DNA of 64,000 nucleotides from positions 28,119 through 92,118 of the forward strand of contig NZ_JAJCTH010000020.1 in NCBI RefSeq assembly GCF_020594515.1, read 5' to 3'. The stretch comes from Rhodoferax sp. U2-2l. GTDB taxonomy: Bacteria > Pseudomonadota > Gammaproteobacteria > Burkholderiales > Burkholderiaceae_C. Every line of letters starts with the position of its first letter. Position 1 is the stretch's first letter. The translations under genes and the position numbers were made by a program. Below are positions 56,167 to 64,000 of the stretch, one piece after another. The notes below the pieces were generated by a model. The model made no database searches. It saw nothing but the letters and a program-made list of their open reading frames with translations, and was not told the origin of the DNA.

Positions 56167-57627
56167 TCACTTGCGCCAGAACCGGGGCAAAAACAGCACC
56201 ATCACCGCCAGCAGCTCCAGCCGCCCCAGCAACATGGCCACGGTGCAGACCCAGGTCTGGAAGTCAGTGAGTGAGGCGAAACTGCCCGTTGGCCCGACGC
56301 TGCCCAGTGCCAGTCCGATGTTGTTGACCGCCCCCACCACCGCCGACATGGCGCTGACCAGATCCATGCCGCTGATCAGCAGCAGCATGGTCAGCCCGAT
56401 GTGGGTGGCCAGAAAAATCAGCATAAAAGCCACCACCGAAGCCATCACCTGCGGCCCGATCACCGTGCGCCCCAGCACCACCGGGTTGACCACACGCGGG
56501 TGGATGGCCAGCACCAGCTCGCGTTTGGCCTGCTTGAACAGCAGGATCATTCGCACCATCTTCATGCCGCCACCAGTAGAGCCTGCGCAGGTGGCAAAAC
56601 TGCCCAGCGCCAGCATCCACAGCGGCGCAAATACCGGCCACTGCGAGTAATCCTGGCTGGAATAACCGGTGGTGGTGGCGAACGACACCACATGAAACGC
56701 CACTGCGCGCAGGGTGTGCAAAAGTGAGTCGTAGGTTTGCCCTTGCCACAGAATCACCGTCAAAGCCAGCACCGACCCGACCAGCGCGACCAGGTACGCC
56801 CGGACCTCGGTGTCACGCACCAGGGCACGAAAAGAACGGGTGCGCCAGACCACAAAGTAGCGTGCAAAACTCACCCCCGAGAGGGTCATGAAGACGACGG
56901 CCACGCCTTCAATCAGCGGCGAGTTGAAAAACGCGAAGCTCGCATCGTGCGACGACAAACCACCCAGCCCCATGGTGGAGCACATGTGCATGAAGGCATC
57001 GGCCCAGCTCATGCCAGCCCAGCGGTAAGCCAGAAAACAGGCCGCAGAAAACACGAAGTAAACGCTCCACAGCCCGCGCGCCGTCTCGGCAATGCGCGGG
57101 GTCAGGCGGTCGTCCTTGATCGGGCCGGCCGCTTCGGCTTTGTAAAGCTGCACGCTGCCCAGCCCCAGCAGCGGCAGCACCGCCACCACCAGCAGGATGA
57201 TGCCCAGGCCACCCACAAACTGCAGCAGGCAACGCCACACATTCACCGACACCGGCAGCGTGTCCAGCCCCGACAAGATGGTGAAACCGGTCGTGGTGAA
57301 GCCACTCACCGCCTCAAAGTAGGCATCGGTCCAGCTCAGACCCGGAATCGCGAGCATCAGCGGCACGGCAGACAGGGCGGGCAGCACCGACCACACCAGG
57401 TTCACCAGCAAAAACCCATCGCGCGGCTGCAGTTCCCGGCGCTGGCGCTGCGTTAGCGCCCACAAAGCCAGCCCCAGCAGCAGCGTCAGCACCATCGATT
57501 CCAGCCAGATCCCTTGCATCTCCACCGGATCCAGCGCCCGCGCCCAGGCATAAGGAACCAGAAACATGGCGGCGTAACCCACCATGATGCGCGCCAGCAC
57601 ATTCAAAACAGGAGCGAAAAAATCCAT
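56167..57627 (-). CDS. trkH: Trk potassium uptake system membrane subunit TrkH
   Basis: 486 residues, about ten transmembrane helices with selectivity-filter regions (SGFTTTGFTIL, FVVSFATTTGYSSQDY-like and CAGSTGGGMKM). It imports K+ and needs TrkA. It lies 7 bp downstream of trkA, so they are co-transcribed. Confidence 0.95.
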   Translation of the reverse strand: MDFFAPVLNVLARIMVGYAAMFLVPYAWARALDPVEMQGIWLESMVLTLLLGLALWALTQRQRRELQPRDGFLLVNLVWSVLPALSAVPLMLAIPGLSWTDAYFEAVSGFTTTGFTILSGLDTLPVSVNVWRCLLQFVGGLGIILLVVAVLPLLGLGSVQLYKAEAAGPIKDDRLTPRIAETARGLWSVYFVFSAACFLAYRWAGMSWADAFMHMCSTMGLGGLSSHDASFAFFNSPLIEGVAVVFMTLSGVSFARYFVVWRTRSFRALVRDTEVRAYLVALVGSVLALTVILWQGQTYDSLLHTLRAVAFHVVSFATTTGYSSQDYSQWPVFAPLWMLALGSFATCAGSTGGGMKMVRMILLFKQAKRELVLAIHPRVVNPVVLGRTVIGPQVMASVVAFMLIFLATHIGLTMLLLISGMDLVSAMSAVVGAVNNIGLALGSVGPTGSFASLTDFQTWVCTVAMLLGRLELLAVMVLFLPRFWRK

Positions 57628-57633
57628 CTCGGC

Positions 57634-59022
57634 CTAGAAAAAAGTGGCTTTCAGCTCAAACAGCCGCTCCACCGCACGCAGCAGGCGCTTGTTGGGCACA
57701 AAGATGATGACGTGGTCTTCGGGCTCAATCAGCAAGTCGTGATGCGGCATCAGCACCTGGGCTGCCTCGCCCTCACCACGCACCACCACGCCAAAACGCG
57801 CGCCCTCGGGCAGCTCAATCTGCTCAACGCGTTTACCGACCAGCCTGCTTGAGCGGGCATCACCCCGTGCCACGCCTTCAATGGCCTCGGCCGCGCCACG
57901 GCGCAAGCTGTGCACCGCCGCCACGGAGCCCCGGCGCACATGCACCAGCAGCTCACCAATCACGGTTTGCGCAGGCGAGAAGGTGATGTCAATGGCGCCG
58001 CCCTGCATCATTTCGGCGTAAATTCGCCGGTTGATCAGCGCAATCACCCGGCGTGCGCCCAGCCGCTTGGCCAGCATCGAGGCCAGGATGTTGTCCTCGT
58101 CATCGTTGGTCAGGGCGATGAACAGGTCCATCTCCTTCACGTTTTCGTCGGTCAGCAGGTCTTCGTCGGTGGCGTCACCAGCCAGCACCAGCGTGCTGCT
58201 GGGCAAATCACCGGCAATGTAAGTGCAGCGCTTGCGGTCTCGCTCGATGATCTTCACCTCGCACTTGCCCACCAGGCTGCGCGCCAGCCGCAGGCCTACC
58301 TTGCCGCCACCGGCAATCATCACCCGGAGCACCTGTCGGTCGTCTTTGTGAATGGCGCGCAACACATGGCGAATGGTGCTTTTTTCGGCCAGCACAAACA
58401 CCTCGTCGCCGTGCAGCACCTGTGTCTGGGAGTTGAGTTCCACCTCGGTGTCTTGCCGGTAAACGGCGACCACCCGCATCTGAAGATTGGGAAACAACGA
58501 CTTGAATTCGCCAATGGTGTGGTTCACCAGCAGGCCACCGTATTCGGCCCGAACCGCAATCAGGTAGGCCAGCCCTTCCGAGAACTTCAGAATCTGCAGG
58601 GCCTCGGGGTATTCAATGAGCTGGTGCACGGTTTGCATCACCGATTCTTCGGGGCAAATCACGTGGTCCACACCAAACCCCTGGGCGCCCAGCAAGTCGG
58701 AGCCCTCTTCAAACTCTTCAGAGCGCAGGCGGGCGATGGTGGTCTGCACACCAAACTGGCTTTTGGCGACCTTGCAGGCGGCCAGGTTGGTCTCATCAAG
58801 CGAGGCGCAGGCGATGAACAAGTCAGCGTCCTGAATCCCGGCGCTCTGCAGCACCGAGGGCTGGATGCCGTTGCCCGGCACGCCGCGCAGGTCCAGCCGG
58901 TCTTCCAGCGCACGCAGACGCTCGGGGTCAGGGTCGATGACAGTGATGTCGTTTTGCTCGGACACCAGGCTTTCCGCCACACTCTCGCCAACGCGCCCAG
59001 CGCCCAGAATGATGATTCGCAT
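57634..59022 (-). CDS. trkA: Trk system K+ uptake regulatory protein TrkA
   Basis: 462 residues, duplicated RCK architecture: two Rossmann domains (IIILGAGRVGESVAESL and VMIAGGGKVGLRLARSL), each followed by a TrkA-C domain. It binds NAD(H)/ATP on the cytoplasmic face and gates TrkH, encoded 7 bp downstream. Confidence 0.96.
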   Translation of the reverse strand: MRIIILGAGRVGESVAESLVSEQNDITVIDPDPERLRALEDRLDLRGVPGNGIQPSVLQSAGIQDADLFIACASLDETNLAACKVAKSQFGVQTTIARLRSEEFEEGSDLLGAQGFGVDHVICPEESVMQTVHQLIEYPEALQILKFSEGLAYLIAVRAEYGGLLVNHTIGEFKSLFPNLQMRVVAVYRQDTEVELNSQTQVLHGDEVFVLAEKSTIRHVLRAIHKDDRQVLRVMIAGGGKVGLRLARSLVGKCEVKIIERDRKRCTYIAGDLPSSTLVLAGDATDEDLLTDENVKEMDLFIALTNDDEDNILASMLAKRLGARRVIALINRRIYAEMMQGGAIDITFSPAQTVIGELLVHVRRGSVAAVHSLRRGAAEAIEGVARGDARSSRLVGKRVEQIELPEGARFGVVVRGEGEAAQVLMPHHDLLIEPEDHVIIFVPNKRLLRAVERLFELKATFF

Positions 59023-59080
59023 AAAGGGTGACTTTCAGTTGGGCAGGATGATAGCTGCGCGGCCCGGCCAGAACGGGGCT

Positions 59081-60004
59081 TCAGGCGTTGCACACCACCG
59101 TGCCGTGCAGGCTGGCCGCCCCTGATCGCACCAGATCGGCCACCAGCAGATCCAGCCCCTGCGCAAACGGCAAGTCGCCAAACTGCGCCTCGAACAGGTG
59201 GGTGAGGTACGGCGTGCCGTGCACCCAGGCCAGCAAGGCATCGCGCGGCATCTGCTGTGCTTCGAGCAGCTTGAACTTGAGCATGACCTTGGCGGCGTAC
59301 TGGATGTGTTTGCGCGGGCTGGCCACAAACCCGGCCAGCCGCTGGCGTGCCACGCCCAGCGCCTGCGCCACATCAGTAAACGGCGCGCCGTGGCCGGGCA
59401 CCACAATGCGCGGGGACAGCGCCTCGATCACGTCCAACGTGGCGGCCACCTCGTCAAAGGCATCGGCGCCGTCCAGCTCGGGAAACACCACGCCAAAACC
59501 GCGCTGCCACAAGGCGTCGGCCGAGATCAGGCAACGGCTTTGCGGCTCAAACAAAATCACCGAATGGGTGTCATGCCCGGGCGCGGCATGCACCTGCCAC
59601 ACCGCGTCACCCAGGCGCAGCGCTGTGCCGGGCTGCAACACGTCGTCAAACGTGAAGCGCGGGCAGTCTTGCCCGGTGGGGGTGTAGCTCAGGGCGTAGG
59701 GGTTCCAGTCGCGCACACTGGCCGCCTGGCCCGGCGGAATCAGCGTGCGCAGTGCCGGGTAAACCGCTTGCAGCGCGGCATTGCCGCCGCAGTGGTCGCT
59801 GTGCAGGTGGGTGTTGAGCAGCAGGTCCAGCGCCTGGCCGTTCAAAACCGACTGCACCAGCGCCAGCGTTTGCGGCGCATGGGTGCAGTAGCCGCTGTCG
59901 ATCAGCGCGGTGCCTGTCGCACCCTGGATCAGGATGTTGTTGCTGGAGAGCCAGCCGCGCTCCAGCACCGTCAGGCCGGGGGGCAGCGTTGGTTGGGAAT
60001 TCAT
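59081..60004 (-). CDS. Metallo-beta-lactamase fold hydrolase
   Basis: 307 residues from ATG 60004. The metal motif is THLHSDHCGGN (HxHxDH), followed by HAAPGHDTHSVILFE and VPGHGAPF. A C-terminal helical domain (about 230-300) is typical of glyoxalase II-like/SoxH-type MBL proteins. No signal peptide. Substrate unknown. Confidence 0.9.
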   Translation of the reverse strand: MNSQPTLPPGLTVLERGWLSSNNILIQGATGTALIDSGYCTHAPQTLALVQSVLNGQALDLLLNTHLHSDHCGGNAALQAVYPALRTLIPPGQAASVRDWNPYALSYTPTGQDCPRFTFDDVLQPGTALRLGDAVWQVHAAPGHDTHSVILFEPQSRCLISADALWQRGFGVVFPELDGADAFDEVAATLDVIEALSPRIVVPGHGAPFTDVAQALGVARQRLAGFVASPRKHIQYAAKVMLKFKLLEAQQMPRDALLAWVHGTPYLTHLFEAQFGDLPFAQGLDLLVADLVRSGAASLHGTVVCNA

Positions 60005-60072
60005 AAACAAACCGGCCAAAAGCCCCTCGTGAAACAGATGTCAGAACCAGCCATTGTCCTATCACCCAGCCA

Positions 60073-60690
60073 TCACCGGGCCCGCAACACCATCTGGTTT
60101 TGGCGCAGGGTGATGTCGAATTTTGAGAGAAAAGACTGCCCCAGCAGCGCCTGCGTGTCGTCACCCAGGCTCAAACCCACGCCCACTTTGACGTTGGTGA
60201 CCCGCAGCGGGCCAATGGCCACCGTCACGCCGTCTACCACGCGGCCAGCACGTGGGCCGTTGGCTGTTTGAAAGGTGGTGGGCACACCACCGTGCATGGC
60301 GGCGGCCTGCGCCAGTGGCTCGCTCACACTCACCAGCGACGCCCCGGTGTCCACCAGAAACAGCACCTCGCGCCCGTTGATGCGGCCGGGGGTGTAAAAG
60401 TGGCCGTCCTGGGCGCGGGCGATGATCAAGTCACCATTGGCCTGAACCTGCGGCTGCTTCGGCTTCAGGTAGTGCGTCATCAAGGCATACAACAAACCCA
60501 TCACCGCCAGCCAGAACAGCAGCATCGGGATCAGCCCGGTCTGGCGTGGCCCTTCCGCTGGTTTGGTCGACTTCAGCGGCGTTTCACGACCCAGGTTTTG
60601 ACGGGAGAACGCGGCAAATTTGTTGCGGGTGTCATCCAGCTGGCGCTGCTTGTCGCGCTCGCGCTGCGCGTCTTGGTCGTCAACCCCCAT
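60073..60690 (-). CDS. Membrane-anchored retropepsin-like aspartic protease
   Basis: 205 residues from ATG 60690; a longer frame would overlap the next gene. A charged N-terminal region (1-50), one transmembrane helix (IPMLLFWLAVMGLLYALM), then a TIGR02281-type domain with catalytic VDTGASLVSVS and LLGQSFLSKFDITLRQNQM. These single-domain clan AA proteases dimerise to form the active site and occur widely in proteobacteria; substrates are unknown. Confidence 0.88.
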   Translation of the reverse strand: MGVDDQDAQRERDKQRQLDDTRNKFAAFSRQNLGRETPLKSTKPAEGPRQTGLIPMLLFWLAVMGLLYALMTHYLKPKQPQVQANGDLIIARAQDGHFYTPGRINGREVLFLVDTGASLVSVSEPLAQAAAMHGGVPTTFQTANGPRAGRVVDGVTVAIGPLRVTNVKVGVGLSLGDDTQALLGQSFLSKFDITLRQNQMVLRAR

Positions 60691-60692
60691 GG

Positions 60693-61934
60693 TCAGGTCG
60701 CCCACCAGACCGACAGCGGCACGGCCCATAGGTTGTCACCAAAGGGCACCACTTCACGCCCGGCGTACAAGACGATGCCGTGCTGAAAGATGGCGCCCTC
60801 GGTTTCTTGCAAATGACGCAAGCCCTTGAAGTCTTTGGCATCGACCGTGGCACTGGCTTTGACCTCGATGCCGGTGATCTGGCCCAGCCGATTTTCCAGA
60901 ACAAAATCAACCTCGATATTGCTCAGGGTGCGGTAGTGCCAAAGCGACAAAGCTTGCCGTGAAAAGGCCACGTGTTTGAGCAGTTCGGACAACACAAAGG
61001 TCTCCACCACACCACCGGGCAAACCGGGCCTGGCGGCCAAGCTGTCAGGCGTCGCACCCACAAAGTGGCACAACAAACCACTGTCTGGCAAAAACACCTT
61101 GGGCGCTTTCACCAGCCGCTTGCCAGGGTTGCGCTCCCAGGGCGACACCCGCGTCACCAAAAACAACATTTCCAACAAGGCAAAGTAGCGCTTGAGCGTG
61201 CTCTGGGCGAGGCCTGCCGTGCGAGACAGCTCCGCAAAATTGAGCAGCGTGGCACTGCGCGTGGCCAGCAAATGCAGCAGATTGGGGATCTCGGTCAGTT
61301 GTTCAATGTTGGCCAAGTCACGCACGTCGCGCTGCAGCATGGCTTGCACATAGGCATCAAACCAGGCCGCGCGCCGCGCAGCACTGCCGCGCGCGACCAC
61401 TTCAGGAAATCCCCCAGCCAGCAAGTGTTTGATCAACGTTTGCCGGTCGCAAGGTGGCACAGACAAGGCCGCCCAGTCACCCAAAAACAAGGCATCGGCC
61501 CGGTTGATGGCCGGGCTGTCAACCACTTCAGCACAAGACAGCGGCAACAGCGACAACACCTCCATTCGCCCAGCCAGTGAATCGGCCATGCCAGGCAGCA
61601 GCATCACATCAGCAGAGCCCGTCAGCAAATAACGGCCCGGTTGCCGATTTCTGTCAACAGCTGCTTTGATTGGCAAAAAAAGCTCAGGTGCGCGCTGCAC
61701 CTCGTCCAGTGTGACGGGGCCTTGCAAGCCATTGATGAACCCCGCCGGGTCGGATTTGGCCGCATTCAAGATGGCAGGGTCATCCAGCGTCAGGTAACGG
61801 CGCGGCGCGGCCTTCAAGCCACCCAGACTTTGCACCAGCGTGCTTTTGCCGGTCTGTCGGGCGCCATTGACCACCACCACCGGGGTGTCAGACAAGGCTT
61901 CGGCCAGCAAAGGTGTGATGTGACGGATGTACAT
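60693..61934 (-). CDS. AAA ATPase with DUF4143 domain
   Basis: 413 residues. Walker A GARQTGKSTLVQSL (about residues 24-37), Walker B-like VTLDEVQRAPELF, and sensor region LLTGSADVMLLP. The C-terminal DUF4143 nuclease-like domain is VDFVLENRLGQITGIEVKAS. This family is common on mobile or accessory DNA and its role is unknown; selfish or defence functions have been suggested. Its stop is 3 bp from the protease start. A perfect GGTTGA/TCAACC palindrome precedes it, and the integron relic begins ~200 bp away. Confidence 0.9.
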   Translation of the reverse strand: MYIRHITPLLAEALSDTPVVVVNGARQTGKSTLVQSLGGLKAAPRRYLTLDDPAILNAAKSDPAGFINGLQGPVTLDEVQRAPELFLPIKAAVDRNRQPGRYLLTGSADVMLLPGMADSLAGRMEVLSLLPLSCAEVVDSPAINRADALFLGDWAALSVPPCDRQTLIKHLLAGGFPEVVARGSAARRAAWFDAYVQAMLQRDVRDLANIEQLTEIPNLLHLLATRSATLLNFAELSRTAGLAQSTLKRYFALLEMLFLVTRVSPWERNPGKRLVKAPKVFLPDSGLLCHFVGATPDSLAARPGLPGGVVETFVLSELLKHVAFSRQALSLWHYRTLSNIEVDFVLENRLGQITGIEVKASATVDAKDFKGLRHLQETEGAIFQHGIVLYAGREVVPFGDNLWAVPLSVWWAT

Positions 61935-61948
61935 CGCTTCATTCTAGT

Positions 61949-61963
61949 GGTTGAAAATCAACC
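61949..61963. repeat. Inverted repeat upstream of the DUF4143 gene (possible operator)
   Basis: GGTTGA-AAA-TCAACC, a perfect 6-bp palindrome 15 bp before the start codon, with a further TTTCAACC half copy at about 61978-61985. It could be an operator or autoregulatory site. Confidence 0.5.
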
Positions 61964-62079
61964 ATGCGATGATCGAATTTCAACCTATTTTTTCAAACCA
62001 ATGCGCCGTACAGACAGTCGGCATTGCGTGCTGGTTTTGACAGACCCGGCTGATACGACGGGTTTATGTCAAGGCAAGC

Positions 62080-62090
62080 GGGGGGGGGGG
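62080..62090. repeat. Homopolymeric G tract (11 G)
   Basis: Eleven consecutive G in the spacer between the DUF4143 gene and the intI remnant. Tracts this long are slippage-prone and may also be miscounted by sequencing. Confidence 0.9.
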
Positions 62091-62129
62091 CTGTTCGACT
62101 TCTGACTCCAACGCAGCGGGAGCTGACAT

Positions 62130-62379
62130 TCAACCCGTCAGTCCAGTGAGCGCATCGAGCGGGCTTTCAGCTCCACCTGCAGCAACTTTCAGTACGTGGG
62201 TGTAGATCACGGTCGTACTGACATCACTATGACCCAAAAGCCCTTGCACCGTTCGAATAAGCCTTTTCAGTTTGAAGGCTATAGTGCAGATAGCGTATGC
62301 GCTCGCGGAGCTGGTCAAGCAGCCGAACAGAGCGCAAAACGGGAGTGGCGACTTTGTCAGATTCAATATAACTGTGCAT
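62130..62379 (-). pseudogene. intI: Integron integrase intI, internal deletion and frameshift
   Basis: From ATG 62379 the first 41 codons read as an IntI N-terminus ([19 protein letters not shown] then [11 protein letters not shown]), where family members continue into the core-binding domain. At 62257/62258 the sequence jumps, in another frame, to an IntI C-terminus ([19 protein letters not shown] then THVL...SPLDAL, 42 residues) with the active-site HxxY region LLGHSD...TTVIYTH and the diagnostic SPLDAL tail. About 240 codons of a normal ~320-340 residue integrase are missing. The 2-bp overlap (AT) at the junction suggests a short-homology deletion. The promoter and LexA box remain. Confidence 0.9.
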
Positions 62380-62387
62380 AAAAACAG
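62372..62387. promoter_or_regulatory. LexA (SOS) box at the intI promoter
   Basis: CTGT-N8-ACAG (CTGTGCATAAAAACAG) matches the LexA consensus exactly. It overlaps the intI start codon and adjoins its -10. SOS control of integron integrases is established in other integrons, and the site supports the identification of this relic. Confidence 0.85.
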
Positions 62388-62414
62388 TATATTGTTGTAA
62401 GTCTATGAAAACAA
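62386..62414 (-). promoter_or_regulatory. Promoter of the intI remnant
   Basis: On the minus strand TTGTTT (62409-62414), 17 bp, TATACT (62386-62391), overlapping the LexA box. An opposing candidate toward the right side (TTGTCA 62354-62359, 17 bp, CATAAA 62377-62382) would be the equivalent of a cassette promoter. Confidence 0.6.
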
Positions 62415-62463
62415 GAGCTTCTTTTATGAAAAATGAAACACGTTATCTGACTGGCTGTCCTGT

Positions 62464-62485
62464 TATCCCGCAAATCTGCGGGATA
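62464..62485. repeat. Perfect inverted repeat in the presumed attI region
   Basis: TATCCCGCA-aatc-TGCGGGATA: a 9-bp perfect stem with a 4-nt loop, between the intI promoter and the first downstream gene. It is followed 7 bp later by GTTAGCC (62493-62499), which resembles but does not fully match the integron crossover GTTRRRY. It might be a site associated with recombination or a terminator without T-run. Confidence 0.55.
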
Positions 62486-62545
62486 CATCAAAGTTAGCCC
62501 GCAGCTTTATTCAACACACGCACAGTTAAATAGAGGGAGAAATTC

Positions 62546-63499
62546 ATGAAGTTCACTTTTGCACTAGTTGTCGCTACAGTGGTGAGCGGTATCACATCAC
62601 CCGCCTCAGCCCAAGAGGCGGAGTCCTGTGGAGATATTCTTCGATATGCCTCGCGGGACGTCCGTCGCGACGTATCCTTCTCCGATCAACGAAAGTACTA
62701 CTACCAGAAAGTTTGCAAATCCTCTAGTTCCGGATTTGGAATTGATTACAAGGATGCGGCATCCGCGCTTGGACTTTCTTACTCCTCAAAAGACGACTAT
62801 TGCAAAGCCGAGCAGTCATTCGACACAAGCACAACCTACAACCAAGCTGATTCGAGTGTAGTCGTTCGAAATTCGCTAGATGCTTACGTTGCTTGCCGCG
62901 CGCTAAGCGCTAAGGGCGTTGCAACCTCAGTAACGCTGCCTCCAAGCGATACACCCACTGTCTTCTCAATCAGTGTGCAACGTCGAAGTTCGGTACCGCA
63001 AACCATAGATTCGTTGGCTTTTGACCCCACAACTGTCACCTGTAACTCACAGAACAACGGACAGATTCAGTCCTTCGAAAAGGCGTTCAATGCTGTTGGT
63101 TTTCAACTTCCGCAGAGCGAAGCACAATGGTCACTTGTATGCACAAGAAAGCCAGCGGTGGATCAAAATGGCAATCGGACTTACGGGCCAGTCCAACTGA
63201 TTCTTACAACCACATCAGGTGCACTTCCGATATCACTTCCGCAGATCGACTACGCCGCCGGCGCCTGGGCCTCAGAACTCCGCAGTGAAACGGCCGCTCT
63301 CTCCAAGAAACTGACGTCAGTAGAAACCAACCTTGCCACGCAAAAGATCATCGCGCAGTGCAGCGGTGACGGCTGGTTTCCGCGCCCTGCAGCTCCCGCA
63401 TGCCCTTCTGGCTTCAAGGACAGCGGACAGTTCACTCATTCCGCGCCTGGTGGGCGCGCAGGGTTCGGCGGACACTGCCGGGTCTGTCTGGGCAATTAG
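62546..63499 (+). CDS. Secreted protein of unknown function in the integron region
   Basis: 317 residues with a good ribosome site (GGGAGA, 7 bp before ATG). A Sec signal peptide (FALVVATVVSGITSPASA) is followed by a mature protein with nine cysteines in its N- and C-terminal parts (SCGDIL, KVCKSS, DDYCKAEQ, VACRAL, TVTCNSQ, LVCTRK, IAQCSGD, PACPSG, GHCRVCLGN). A short coiled-coil-like stretch (SELRSETAALSKKLTSVETN) precedes the C-terminal Cys/Gly-rich segment (CSGDGWFPRPAAPACPSGF). Base and codon use are less G+C-rich than the rest of the window. I recognise no family. Position right of intI and orientation away from it fit a gene cassette, but no attC was found. Confidence 0.8.
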   Translation: MKFTFALVVATVVSGITSPASAQEAESCGDILRYASRDVRRDVSFSDQRKYYYQKVCKSSSSGFGIDYKDAASALGLSYSSKDDYCKAEQSFDTSTTYNQADSSVVVRNSLDAYVACRALSAKGVATSVTLPPSDTPTVFSISVQRRSSVPQTIDSLAFDPTTVTCNSQNNGQIQSFEKAFNAVGFQLPQSEAQWSLVCTRKPAVDQNGNRTYGPVQLILTTTSGALPISLPQIDYAAGAWASELRSETAALSKKLTSVETNLATQKIIAQCSGDGWFPRPAAPACPSGFKDSGQFTHSAPGGRAGFGGHCRVCLGN

Positions 63500-63916
63500 T
63501 ATTCAAGCGAAGAATTGCGCATCGACCGTAGCTCAAACGTTAAGCTGCTTTTGAGTGACTGGTGTGTAGCGGAACATCTGACCGCTGTCAGCCTATTGTT
63601 GACCTAAGTTGGTCAAAGTTCTCGTCGAAATAGCTTCTATCAAACGGCCGATTTCTTGGCACAACGGAGCCATTCTCCAGAACAACACTTTAGGGGCCGT
63701 TGTGTTCATCAACTGATTCACAAATCAAAGTGAAGTCAACGGGTGAGTCGGCAGGTCACTGAACTGAACTTCCCGTCACCGGCCTTCCGCGGCGGTATGT
63801 GCCCGCTGGCGACCGATGGCACCGGGGCGAATGGTGTCGCGCGGACTTGGGTTGACCCAATCCAGGGTGACCACTCTCAAGAAACACCACACAACTGATT
63901 GATTTGCATGGTGTTT
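63500..63916. other. 417 bp without a credible gene
   Basis: No supported reading frame. Visible elements: CTCAAA...TTTGAG (63532-63554) around a GTTAAGC core-like site (63539-63545), and TTGACC-taagtt-GGTCAA (63599-63616), a 6-bp palindrome. The right part (about 63760 on) returns to higher G+C. A complete attC (RYYYAAC ... GTTRRRY with folding arms) could not be drawn. The stretch may hold a decayed attC or the end of a mobile element. Confidence 0.5.
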
Positions 63917-64000
63917 TCAAACGGGATTTTCAGTAGCCACGAGTTGCATCCCCATGGTCTTGGCACGCTGGGCGAGGTTGTGCAAGACCCGCTGGCGGTA
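63917..64000 (-). CDS. C-terminal 27 residues of an unidentified gene, cut by the window edge
   Basis: Read leftward from the window edge the open frame is YRQRVLHNLAQRAKTMGMQL then VATENPV and TGA at 63917-63919. The basic helical end resembles tails of some IS transposases, but I cannot name a family. High G+C matches the chromosome rather than the low-G+C gene to its left. Confidence 0.45.
   Translation of the reverse strand, partial: YRQRVLHNLAQRAKTMGMQLVATENPV

Noticed and set aside
54820..56274. 484-residue plus-strand frame opposite the patatin gene
   Set aside because: Composition (Gln/His/Arg/Ala/Gly) is that of an antisense shadow; the minus strand holds a complete patatin with signal and catalytic motifs.
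62196..62381. 61-residue plus-strand frame across the intI remnant
   Set aside because: It is antisense to two segments that match IntI well.
62493..63545. attC sites at GTTAGCC 62493, GTTAAAT 62525 or GTTAAGC 63539
   Set aside because: The cores resemble or match GTTRRRY, but no paired RYYYAAC with foldable arms of attC length was found, so they are not annotated as attC.

Overview
The window is bacterial chromosome with high G+C (roughly 60% by eye), dense coding and short spacers. The gene families, neighbourhoods and tRNA fit a betaproteobacterium of the order Burkholderiales, most likely Comamonadaceae (Rhodoferax/Polaromonas-like). That placement is inferred from gene content; there is no 16S rRNA in the window. 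Nearly all of it is conserved housekeeping sequence. Only the right-hand ~2 kb (about 62-64 kb) looks like acquired DNA.

Layout. 0-1.6 kb: nitrate uptake. A truncated nrtA sits behind a sigma-54 promoter and an RNA leader with an ANTAR-type hairpin and an intrinsic terminator, next to nasT, the antiterminator expected to act on it. 1.8-7.5 kb: ychF, an FAD hydroxylase of the ubiquinone type, dsbC, an M61 peptidase and a crotonase. 7.6 kb: a CAU tRNA with its own promoter and terminator. 7.8-12.6 kb: a four-gene exporter (TolC-like, HlyD-like, two ABC-2 permeases) without an ATPase gene. 12.6-20.6 kb: DUF6172, DEAD-box helicase, miaB, unknown envelope proteins, ffh, ypjD. 20.6-24.3 kb: pilS-pilR-ampD. 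24.8-30.6 kb: a histone H1-like KA-repeat protein, a DUF3426 protein with a hexanucleotide repeat, prmA, accC-accB, a TlpA-type thioredoxin. 30.7-43.8 kb: mpl, aroG with an aromatic leader-peptide attenuator, tldD, rodA, dtd, tyrS, an M23 peptidase, anmK, erpA, rplM-rpsI, rlmJ. 43.9-53.8 kb: small enzymes, then leucine/isovalerate catabolism (HMG-CoA lyase, mccA, methylglutaconyl-CoA hydratase, mccB) with a divergent AraC-type regulator. 54-62 kb: HAD phosphatase, patatin lipoprotein, trkH-trkA, an MBL hydrolase, an aspartic protease, a DUF4143 ATPase.

Right end. A degraded integron integrase gene (intI) is joined from its first 41 codons to its last 42 by an internal deletion that also shifts the frame. 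It keeps its promoter and a perfect LexA (SOS) box. Beyond it lie a lower-G+C secreted protein of unknown function, an apparently gene-free stretch, and the C-terminal end of an unidentified gene at the window edge. This looks like a dead integron platform.

The most notable observations are: (1) a 22-residue leader peptide carrying FFF-G-YFWF codons in front of aroG, with mutually exclusive antiterminator and terminator helices; (2) the intI remnant with LexA box; (3) the sigma-54/ANTAR leader of the nitrate operon; (4) the exporter without an ATPase; (5) a cluster of cell-wall recycling and remodelling genes (ampD, mpl, anmK, rodA, M23) spread over 20 kb.
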